Below, in pieces: positions 57,047 to 64,000 of a stretch of DNA of 64,000 nucleotides. Location: NCBI RefSeq assembly GCF_004001325.1, contig NZ_AP018722.1, positions 434,001 through 498,000 of the forward strand, given 5' to 3'. Under the pieces are notes generated by a model. That model did not search any database, was not told the DNA's origin, and saw only the letters and a program-made list of their open reading frames with translations. The position numbers and the translations under genes are program-made. The DNA is from Thiomicrorhabdus aquaedulcis. GTDB taxonomy: Bacteria; Pseudomonadota; Gammaproteobacteria; Thiomicrospirales; Thiomicrospiraceae. Each line of letters starts with the position of its first letter. Within the stretch, counting starts at the first letter, position 1.

Positions 57047-58376
57047 AATCTGTTTGCCTAGGCGAATAAACCGCGCCTCGACCCAGTGGTTTAGCCATAA
57101 CGAGAGGTACAGCGTAAACCCCACCGCCAGCGTAAACACCAGCGGCACGTGCCAAAAACTCACGGCTGCAATGTGTTTGGGTTCAACCGTGCCCAGCACC
57201 AAAAACCAGGCAATGGCCACAAACGGAAAATGAAAAAAATACATAGGGTACGCCAGCTCGGACAATAAGCGCCAAATGCGCCAGTGGGTGAGGGATGGGC
57301 GGGTGCTATGGTTGGTGAGGTGTGTGGCGGGTCGCGCACTAAAATGCGTCAGCAGTATTAACGCTAAAATAATGGCGGCAAACAGCGCGCGGTGCAGGGT
57401 AATTAAGGTTAAGTTAAGCCATTCGTTAAAGTATTGGTAGTACACCGCTTGTGGGTTGTAGACCGGAAACAGCATTAACGCATACAGCATGGCCAGCCCC
57501 AATACCCATAATGCGCTGCGCGGTATTAAACCTAGGCGGATGGGGCGGCGTGCTGGGTTATTAAGCGGATAGTTAAATACCAGTACCGCCCACAACACAC
57601 CCAGCAACAGCGGAGTAATGCGGGTTTGAATCACGTAATAGAGCGTGTCCATGTACAATTTTGGGTCTACGCCAAACGCAAATTGATACCAATGCGTTTG
57701 GTAGGTAAGCGGATGGTGCCAAGCCGCCCAAAACCGCACGACAATCGACAGTGCAATTAACCCCATAAGCCAGCGTATTGGGTGATTGGCGCGGGCTAAA
57801 AACAGCATTAAAAACGGCAGAATGAGATAAAACTGTACCTCAATCGACAAACTCCACTGTACGGGAATAATGCCTTTGGCAAAGATGTTTTCTATAAATA
57901 ACAGGCTGTACCAACCTTGCGTGAGCAGTTTGCTGGGGTCGGCTAGACCGTACAGCAACAGCGCCACTAAAAACAGCGGGTAGAGCCTAAAAAACGGTGC
58001 AGGTAAAAGCGTTTTACGTCAATTTTGCCGTATTTGTGGTGTACTTTTAACAGGGCGGTGCCCAGTAAAAAGGTGCTGAGCATAAAAAAAACATCGACCG
58101 CTTTGTCGCCGCCCAGTAAAAAATCAGCGCGGTGGGAATGTCGGCAATAAAGTGATTGAGCTTGTCGATGTCTTTTTTAAAGACAAAAAACACGGCAAAA
58201 AACACGTGAAACAAAATAACCGCTAACACGCTTAGGCCTTTTAAAAAATCGACCACCGCAAATTCTTTTGGCGGTTGTGCCAAAATCACCTTGGCCAACG
58301 CAATGGGACGCGTGATGGGGGTGAGTAATTTGGCCAACAAGCCTTGCGCGGTGGTTACGGTGGTTAAGGCGGTCAT
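57017..58376 (-). CDS. Acyltransferase 3-like membrane protein (two frameshifts)
   Basis: An integral membrane acyltransferase (AT3 family): FLKGLSVLAVILFHVFFAVFFVF near the N-terminus (usual motif with His), HRFFRLYPLFLV, and PVQWSLSIEVQFYLILPFLM, with many helices. Two one-base deficits, both in six-base A/T runs (near 58103-58108 and at 57989-57994 on the plus strand), break it. Restoring both gives 453 residues. It overlaps the GT39 stop by ATGA. The last residues ETLARVKAR come from the inserted MITE. It likely decorates a glycan or lipid with an acyl group. Confidence 0.88.
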
Positions 58377-60001
58377 GGCGTATTGAGTGTTGACGTTTTG
58401 AGTGCTCTGGGTGCGAGTGTCTCAGAGGTCTGAGTGAGCGCGGGTTTTAACAAGTTAAAACAGTGGTAGAAATAATAGCTCACCACAATGGCGCCATTCA
58501 CTTTCATGTCTTGGGTTTGCCGTAGCTCACAGCGTTCAAAATGGTGGGCTTGATTGGTTTTGGGTGGCACAGGCTCGTAATGGGGCACCACTAAAAGACC
58601 GTTGCTGCCGGGTGCGGGCGGGTTAAACCAGTAGTCGTATTGGGTGGCGCGCACGTCGGTTAAGTACACCGGTTGAGGCCTGGCGTACCAAGCCAAATGA
58701 CTGGCAACACTCCAGTTAGACACAAACAGCGGCAGCTCGGCCGGGTTTTGAGCCAGTTGCGCTTGCAAGGTCAGTGCGGTTTGAGTGGCCTGTGGCCAGC
58801 CGTAGTCGCCTTGAATGGGATTTTGGTGATCTTTAAAGGCCAACCATGGACTAAACAATAGGCTGTGTGCCACCAGTACCAAGGTAAAACTCACCACCAG
58901 ATGCACGCTGACTAAAGGCTTTAGCCATTTTTTGGTCTGCATTTGCCATAGGCTGTGCACCACAATGGGAATCAGCAGCAGCCACGCCAGTGACAACCAG
59001 TGCGGCAAACTTTTTTCGTAACCCGAACCCCAGGCAAATAAAAGGGTAATGGGTAAACTGAACAGCAACAGCAAGCGTGGGGCAAAGGTTTGATAATGTT
59101 TAAGGCGCAACATCGCCCACCAACCCAACAAAAACAGCAACGGGGTGTAGGTAATAAATTGGGTGGCTTGCGTTTGCATTAGGCGACTTAACCGCCATTG
59201 GCTTGCCCCCGTGCCGTGATTTATTTGGTATAAAATGGACGCCCAATCGTGCGTGGCGTTCCAATACAGAATGGGTGAAATCATCAACAACGCCGTAGCA
59301 ATGGCCAACCATAGGCCTTTTTGCGTGAGCCAATCTAAGCGTTTTTGCACCAACATCACCGCCAACAACGACACCACTAAGGTGACGGCGGTGTATTTAG
59401 ACAGCGCGGCCAATCCCACCAATGCACCCAGTAACACCCAATACCGTAACGGCGCTTGGGTGTGTTTAAGCAGTTTAATCACTACCAGTATTAAGGCCAA
59501 CACAATCACCATTAACGGATTGTCGGGCAACATGGCCATGCCCATCAGCGCCAAAATAAGCGTGCTGTTAAGCAATGCCAAACTCCAAAACCCCAGCCAG
59601 TGTTGCGATCCGATACCTGACCAGGCCTGGTCAAGGTTTGCATTGGCTGTATTGATGGTATCAGTTGCTTGACCAAATAAGGTAAGCGTTAACCTATACA
59701 GCAACGCGTTTAACGCGACATACAATCCAATGGGCACCAGTCGGGCGCTCCAATCGTAAGGGGCAAGCCACATAGGAATGATTTGCAGCCAGCCCACCAT
59801 GGGAGGGTGGTCGTAATAACTCCAGTCGGGATGCAGGCCGTACAGTGCGTAATGTGCCTCGTCGCCCCCCAGCTCGGCGTAAAACGCCACAATAAAATGC
59901 AGCAGTGTCATGAATCCCACCAACCCTACGCTGGCGCGTGCTGGGGTTAGGCTGCTTAGGTAGGTTTTAAAAGTGGGCAGGTTCATGTTTGCGGCCGGCA
60001 T
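58373..60001 (-). CDS. GT39/ArnT-like polyprenyl-phosphate sugar transferase
   Basis: 542 residues, about ten or more transmembrane helices. The conserved first-loop motif is ELGGDEAHYALYGLHPDWSYYDHPP, with DNPLMV later, as in dolichyl/undecaprenyl-phosphate-dependent transferases. A large non-membrane C-terminal part follows (YGWPQATQTALTLQAQLAQ, SNWSVASHLAWYARPQPVYLTD). The stop overlaps the acyltransferase start and the start overlaps the DprE2-like stop (TAATG), so the three are coupled. It may transfer the polyprenyl-linked pentose made by the neighbours. A palindrome copy at 59618-59633 is read as DQAWS. Confidence 0.9.
   Translation of the reverse strand: MPAANMNLPTFKTYLSSLTPARASVGLVGFMTLLHFIVAFYAELGGDEAHYALYGLHPDWSYYDHPPMVGWLQIIPMWLAPYDWSARLVPIGLYVALNALLYRLTLTLFGQATDTINTANANLDQAWSGIGSQHWLGFWSLALLNSTLILALMGMAMLPDNPLMVIVLALILVVIKLLKHTQAPLRYWVLLGALVGLAALSKYTAVTLVVSLLAVMLVQKRLDWLTQKGLWLAIATALLMISPILYWNATHDWASILYQINHGTGASQWRLSRLMQTQATQFITYTPLLFLLGWWAMLRLKHYQTFAPRLLLLFSLPITLLFAWGSGYEKSLPHWLSLAWLLLIPIVVHSLWQMQTKKWLKPLVSVHLVVSFTLVLVAHSLLFSPWLAFKDHQNPIQGDYGWPQATQTALTLQAQLAQNPAELPLFVSNWSVASHLAWYARPQPVYLTDVRATQYDYWFNPPAPGSNGLLVVPHYEPVPPKTNQAHHFERCELRQTQDMKVNGAIVVSYYFYHCFNLLKPALTQTSETLAPRALKTSTLNTP
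59618..59633. repeat. Dispersed palindrome copy (GT39 gene)
   Basis: TGACCAGGCCTGGTCA, read on the minus strand as DQAWS, in a loop between helices. Confidence 0.9.
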
Positions 60002-60738
60002 TATAATTTGAGTTTTTTAAAGATAAATTCGGGAATGTTGCGAATTATAAGCATAATGCCCGCCCAAAAAAACGGCGTGTACAGCGTGTGTTTGCGTTGG
60101 TTAATGGCGCGCACAATGGCCTTGGCCACCTGATCTGGGCTGGCCCACAACGCGCCTTTTTTAAATTGGGCGGTCATGGGGGTGTCTACAAACCCGGGTT
60201 TAATGTCTAACACATTCACGCCACTGGGGCTTAAACGGTTGCGTAAGCCCTGCAAAAAGGTCGATACCATGCTTTTGGCCGCGCCGTACACGTAGTTGGA
60301 TTGACGCCCTCGGTCACCGGCTACGCTGGTAATGACCGCCAGTGTGCCGCTTTGTTGTTGTTCTAACCGATTGGCCAAATTGCTTAATAACGCCACGGTG
60401 CTGATGGCGTTGGTGGTAATCTCATTTAGCAGTAAGGCAACGTCGTGTTGACAGGCAATTTGATTGGGCAGGGTGCCGTGGGCAATCAGCGCAATGTCCA
60501 GCGTGCCCAGGGTGTCAAACACTTGGTTTAACACGGCTTGGTGTGCGTCAAAATCGTTAACGTTAAAAGTGGCAACATGCACCGCAGTGGCCCCGCGCAC
60601 TGTGGCGTCGTTGGCAATGTCTTGCAAACGCTCGGTGTTGCGGCCGAGCAAGTAAAGTGTGGCATGTTTGTCGGCGTAACGGCGAATAACGGCCAGTGCT
60701 ATGGCCGAAGTGGCGCCAATAACAAGAATATTTTTCAT
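60001..60738 (-). CDS. DprE2-like SDR reductase
   Basis: 245 residues, short-chain dehydrogenase: dinucleotide motif IGATSAIALAVIRRYA, IAHGTLPNQ, catalytic YVYGAAKSMVSTF (YxxxK) after VITSVAGDRGRQS, and DIKPGFVDTPMT. This pattern fits the NADH-dependent 2-keto sugar reductase that completes the epimerisation of decaprenyl-phosphoryl ribose to arabinose. The DprE1-like partner is encoded 827 bp upstream, with mazEF in between. The start is MKNILVIGATSAIA. Confidence 0.88.
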   Translation of the reverse strand: MKNILVIGATSAIALAVIRRYADKHATLYLLGRNTERLQDIANDATVRGATAVHVATFNVNDFDAHQAVLNQVFDTLGTLDIALIAHGTLPNQIACQHDVALLLNEITTNAISTVALLSNLANRLEQQQSGTLAVITSVAGDRGRQSNYVYGAAKSMVSTFLQGLRNRLSPSGVNVLDIKPGFVDTPMTAQFKKGALWASPDQVAKAIVRAINQRKHTLYTPFFWAGIMLIIRNIPEFIFKKLKL

Positions 60739-60848
60739 GGTTGTCTCATTTTTGTGTTTTGTGTGGTGTGAGTAACTTACAGCTTTAAGACCTAAAATCT
60801 TAGATTATTTATCTTTTAGGGTTGGAACGCTTTGGTTGGGATACTCAA

Positions 60849-61157
60849 TTAAGACAGCATTTGCATTAACGTATCGTGCCATTGGCTCAAAGGGATTTCT
60901 CCCATTTTATTTTTTAAGCGTTTTTTATCTACCGTTCGAACTTGGTCTAGGAGAATTCGCCCTTTTTTGTCATTAAAAATGACCTCTGGTCGACAGCCTA
61001 ACGCCTGACTTTTTGATGTAATCGGCGCAATAATGACGCGTGGTAAGATACGATTCATATCGTCTGGAGAAATAATTAAACAAGGGCGGGTTTTTTTAAT
61101 CTCGGTGCCAATCGTTGGATCCAATTCTACCCAGTAAACTTCACCCCTGGCTACCAT
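60849..61157 (-). CDS. mazF: MazF/PemK-type mRNA interferase toxin
   Basis: 102 residues from ATG 61157, which overlaps the end of mazE. Visible: RGEVYWVELDPTIGTEIKKTRPCLIIS and VIIAPITSKSQ, RILLDQVRTVDKKRL, the family hallmark with the catalytic Arg/Thr set. It would cleave mRNA at short motifs unless bound by MazE. Together with mazE it is inserted between the DprE2-like and DprE1-like genes. Confidence 0.93.
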   Translation of the reverse strand: MVARGEVYWVELDPTIGTEIKKTRPCLIISPDDMNRILPRVIIAPITSKSQALGCRPEVIFNDKKGRILLDQVRTVDKKRLKNKMGEIPLSQWHDTLMQMLS

Positions 61158-61390
61158 TGCCAATCTTCTTGTTCACTTTCTAAGTCTTTCATCTCTGATA
61201 AAGGCTCAATATCTTTCTCGGGGTTGTAATGATCAAACCACCCTTTTCTAGGCGTATTAGATGGCTTTAAAAGTAGTACACCATCTTGAACTTCCATTTC
61301 AACTTCATTGTCTATATGAAGTTGCTCAATGATTGAAGATGGAATGATAATTCCACGGGAATTGCCAATTTTGCGAAGTGTTGTTTGCAT
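61151..61390 (-). CDS. mazE: MazE-type AbrB antitoxin
   Basis: 79 residues from ATG 61390, with GGAG 6 nt upstream. MQTTLRKIGNSRGIIIPSSII is a SpoVT/AbrB DNA-binding fold, and the acidic tail (KDIEPLSEMKDLESEQEDWQW) is the toxin-neutralising part. Probably autoregulates this pair. Confidence 0.92.
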   Translation of the reverse strand: MQTTLRKIGNSRGIIIPSSIIEQLHIDNEVEMEVQDGVLLLKPSNTPRKGWFDHYNPEKDIEPLSEMKDLESEQEDWQW

Positions 61391-61564
61391 AGACAGCTCC
61401 AAAGTAATAACAATGTTAAAACAAATTCTAACTCAATTAAAAAGGTTAAACAAGGTTTTGCTCATTTTTCCCCAGCCATATTGTGCGCAGAACCAATGCC
61501 ATTGAAATTTAGACAGATTTTAAAATTCCAACCTCAAATTGACAAGCCTTAAAGCCTTAAAGCC

Positions 61565-62962
61565 TCAAAGTCCTAAGCGTTGTGATTGCAACGATTGAAA
61601 CGCGTCAAGCGCGCCATAATGCGCACGCACGTTTTGAAAGTCGTGCCAGTTTGGGTAACTTTGTTTAAAGGTTTGTTCGGACATGCGCGCGTCTTTGGTT
61701 AAGTAAATTCGGCCACCAAAATCGAGCACCATGCGGTCTAACTCGGTTAAAAAACTGAGCAACGTCGCATCCATTTTAAAATCTAGGGCCAAGGTGTAAC
61801 CGCGCATAGGAAAACTCAAATAGTTGGCGTTGCCTGCGCCAAACGCTTTTAACACCGCCAAAAACGAACCTCGTTTGGAGTGGGCTATTTTGGTTAAGAT
61901 CAAGGTTAAGGCTTCTAGGCCAGCGGCGTGCGGTATCACAAATTGATATTGGCAAAATCCGGCTTTGCCGTACAGCTTGTTCCACTGTTTAATGCCGTCC
62001 AGCGGGTAAAAAAACGGCTGATAATGCACCGTATCTTGGCTGTGTGCGCCACGCGTTTTATGGTAATACAGCTGATTAAACAGTTTAACGCTGAACGGAT
62101 TAAGCGCAAAGCCGGGCGCGTAAAATGGCACGCTTAATGCCCCGGCTTTGTGCGCCAAGAGTGCGTTTTGTGTGCGATTAGAATGCGGCAGAACTTGCTG
62201 GTCAGCGTCTTGGTCAGCGTGTTCACCCAGCATTAACAGCGAGCGCCCAAGTTGCGCACCACTGGCCAAGCAGTCAATCCAGGCTACCGAGTAGGTGGCG
62301 TGTTGGTGCGCGTCAAACAGCGCTAAGGTGTCGCTTAAATTGGCGGTTTTAAAGGTGGTTTGGGTAATGTACGCGCTGCTTATGCGGCGCATTGCAAAGC
62401 GTGCGGCCACAATAACCCCCGTTAATCCCATGCCGCCACAGGTGGCCAAAAACAGTTCACGGTGTTGCTGGGGTGAGCATTCTAAGTGTTCGCCCGACGC
62501 CAAACACACGGTTAGGCTAAGCAGATGATCGCTAAAACTGCCTTCTAAATGATGGTTTTTACCGTGCACGTCGCTGGCAATAGCGCCGCCTACGGTAATA
62601 AATTTGGTGCCGGGAGTAACCGGCAAAAACCAGCCTTGGGGTACAAAGCGGCTTAAAATTTCGTCAAAGGTGACCCCCGCTTGGCACGCTAAAATGCCGC
62701 TTTGTGCGTCAAAACTTTGGTAGTGGTTAAGGCTTTGGGTGTCGAGTATGCAGGGGGCAAGCGAGCTGTCGCCATAACTGCGACCCATGCCGCGCGCAAT
62801 AATCGGTCGCATGGGTTGGGCATTTTGCGCGGCTTGGAGAGAGCTGGATAGCGCATCCAAGCTGTGCGGTTGCAGTCGTTGTGCGGTTATTGTAGGAAAG
62901 TTACCCCAGCCGCTTTCTGCGTTTAACGTGCCTAGGTTTAAAGAAGGGGTGGGCGCGCTCAT
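61565..62962 (-). CDS. DprE1-like FAD-dependent oxidase
   Basis: 465 residues. FAD-linked oxidase family: ARGMGRSYGDSSLAP, PVTPGTKFITVGGAIASDVHGKNHH and MGLTGVIVAARF match the decaprenyl-phosphoryl-beta-D-ribose 2-oxidase type, with the conserved HGKNHH. It oxidises the ribose 2-hydroxyl; the DprE2-like enzyme then reduces it with inversion to arabinose. Its start overlaps the GtrA stop (ATGA), so the two are coupled. No membrane segment is seen. Confidence 0.92.
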   Translation of the reverse strand: MSAPTPSLNLGTLNAESGWGNFPTITAQRLQPHSLDALSSSLQAAQNAQPMRPIIARGMGRSYGDSSLAPCILDTQSLNHYQSFDAQSGILACQAGVTFDEILSRFVPQGWFLPVTPGTKFITVGGAIASDVHGKNHHLEGSFSDHLLSLTVCLASGEHLECSPQQHRELFLATCGGMGLTGVIVAARFAMRRISSAYITQTTFKTANLSDTLALFDAHQHATYSVAWIDCLASGAQLGRSLLMLGEHADQDADQQVLPHSNRTQNALLAHKAGALSVPFYAPGFALNPFSVKLFNQLYYHKTRGAHSQDTVHYQPFFYPLDGIKQWNKLYGKAGFCQYQFVIPHAAGLEALTLILTKIAHSKRGSFLAVLKAFGAGNANYLSFPMRGYTLALDFKMDATLLSFLTELDRMVLDFGGRIYLTKDARMSEQTFKQSYPNWHDFQNVRAHYGALDAFQSLQSQRLGL

Positions 62963-63357
62963 TTAAAAACAAACCGTTTATCAAGTTGGTATTTAACGTA
63001 ATAGCCAATGGTTAAGCCAATCACTCCGCCCAAATAGCGCATCTCTTTGGTTTGAAACAGCGCGTCAAATCCCAGTTCAAAGCCCCAAAAAATCAGCGTG
63101 GTGGCCAAGCCCATTACGGTGTATAGGGTAAAGGTTTTAGAGTTGTGTTGCAGAGTGTGGGTTTGGTATTTAAAAATATAGCGTTTGTCTAAGGCGTATT
63201 TAAGCACCAGCCCAACCGCCGTACCCACCAAAATAGCGAGGCTAATGGCGTACAGCCCAAAGTACATGTGCACAAACAGCTCTTGTGCGCCAATGTTGGC
63301 TGCGGTGGCGATTAGGGCAAAAATCGTGTACATTATGGCTATTTTTGTGCCTGTCAT
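62959..63357 (-). CDS. GtrA-family membrane protein
   Basis: 132 residues with four hydrophobic helices and the GtrA pattern (FALIATAANIGAQELFVHMYFG, YALDKRYIFKYQ, KYQLDKRFVFK). GtrA proteins are thought to flip polyprenyl-linked sugars, and relatives in mycobacteria accompany the DprE enzymes. It is first in the minus-strand group and divergent from the UbiA-like gene, 60 bp away. Confidence 0.88.
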   Translation of the reverse strand: MTGTKIAIMYTIFALIATAANIGAQELFVHMYFGLYAISLAILVGTAVGLVLKYALDKRYIFKYQTHTLQHNSKTFTLYTVMGLATTLIFWGFELGFDALFQTKEMRYLGGVIGLTIGYYVKYQLDKRFVFK

Positions 63358-63417
63358 CGGGTGGGTTTCTAGGTGGGTTTTCAGATTAATTCACTGTTTA
63401 TTAGGGTTAAAAATTTT

Positions 63418-64000
63418 ATGGATTCTACCACTTCTAGTCAGGCTAATAAATCGGTTTTGCTGGGTTTACTTAAGTTAATGCGCCCGCGTCAGTGGATTAA
63501 AAACGGTTTTGTGTTTGCGCCCTTGTTGTTTGCCGGACAGTTTTTAGAGTGGAATGCGCTCACGCAAACCCTGTTGGCGTTTGTGTTGTTTAGCGTGGCT
63601 TCGTCGGCCACTTATGTGGTAAACGATTTAAAAGACATTGAGGCCGACCGCTTGCACCCTATCAAGGCGGTTAAACGACCGTTGGCGTCGGGTCAAGTTT
63701 TGCCCGGTCAGGCCAAGGGGTTGTTGGTGGGCTTGTACGCGGTATTGTCGGTGGGGTTTTGGCTGCAACCGGCGGTAATGGCGGTGATTGTCGCCTATTT
63801 ATTGTTAAATGTGGCGTACAGCTACAAGCTTAAACATCTGCCGGTGGTGGATATTTTTACCATTGCCATTGGCTTTGTCTTGCGAGTGTACGCCGGCGCT
63901 ATGGCGCTGGCGGTGCCGTTGTCGTCGTGGATGTTTGTCACCACTTTATGTTTGGCGCTGTATTTGGCGGCGTTAAAGCGTCGGCAAGAGCTGCTGCAAA
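63418..64000 (+). CDS. UbiA-like polyprenyl-phosphate phosphoribosyltransferase (partial)
   Basis: Runs off the right edge; 194 residues visible from ATG 63418. MRPRQWIKNGFVFAPLLFAGQF, then YVVNDLKDIEADRLHPIKAVKRPLASG (NDxxDxxxDxxHP) and several helices, match decaprenyl-phosphate phosphoribosyltransferase, which joins PRPP to the lipid carrier. Divergent from GtrA-DprE1. It would supply the substrate for the DprE1/DprE2 pair. Ubiquinone-type UbiA is less likely because of the HPxKxxxRPLASG motif. Confidence 0.9.
   Translation, partial: MDSTTSSQANKSVLLGLLKLMRPRQWIKNGFVFAPLLFAGQFLEWNALTQTLLAFVLFSVASSATYVVNDLKDIEADRLHPIKAVKRPLASGQVLPGQAKGLLVGLYAVLSVGFWLQPAVMAVIVAYLLLNVAYSYKLKHLPVVDIFTIAIGFVLRVYAGAMALAVPLSSWMFVTTLCLALYLAALKRRQELLQ

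Overview
The window looks like a chromosomal segment from a gammaproteobacterial chemolithoautotroph, probably of the Thiomicrospira/Thiomicrorhabdus/Hydrogenovibrio type. This rests on the form II RuBisCO cluster (cbbR-cbbM-cbbQ-cbbO), the C5 haem pathway order hemA-prfA-prmC, and the tRNA-Gln-prs-rplY-pth-ychF block. The placement is inferred from gene content only.

Layout. 1-0.9 kb: end of motA and motB. 1-5.2 kb, minus strand: hemA, prfA, prmC, moeB/thiF. 5.3-11.8 kb: a TPR lipoprotein, tRNA-Gln, prs, rplY, pth, ychF, tRNA-Met. 12-19.1 kb: a tyrosine-recombinase remnant beside tRNA-Met, then cbbR, cbbM, cbbQ, cbbO and an unknown small gene. 19.4-25.1 kb: a signalling operon (CheB-CheR-PAS fusion, GGDEF-EAL, PAS/zinc-ribbon). 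25.2-37.9 kb: a split photolyase pair, a DEDDh-GIY-YIG nuclease, rlmJ, phosphomannomutase, a UDP-sugar dehydrogenase homologue lacking its catalytic Cys, pgi, an MsrA-thioredoxin-MsrB lipoprotein, a TudS-YbgA protein and a photolyase. 37.9-47.3 kb: a repeat-rich accessory zone with three mosaic AAA-ATPase/PD-(D/E)XK paralogues, a porin and a broken rhuM-fic gene. 47.3-55.6 kb: mltB, rlmKL, a CZB-GGDEF cyclase, hemN, a GNAT enzyme, tapT. 55.6-64 kb: a glycan cluster (DPM1/GtrA transferase, acyltransferase, GT39, DprE2-like, mazEF, DprE1-like, GtrA, and a divergent UbiA-like phosphoribosyltransferase) that reads as a polyprenyl-phosphoryl-arabinose type pathway.

Two window-wide signals stand out. 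First, a palindrome with core CCAGGCCTGG (full form TTGACCAGGCCTGGTCAA) occurs 27 times exactly, both between and inside genes. It is absent from the 16.4 kb holding the cbb and signalling genes. Second, ten genes are broken by eleven one-base deficits, every one in an A or T run, which points to undercalled homopolymers in the assembly (or, less likely, slippage). These genes are annotated below as single genes across the shift.

A 159-bp MITE with 5-bp target duplications, a hairpin repeat family, five copies of a 93-bp repeat and a 14-bp tandem array add further non-coding structure.
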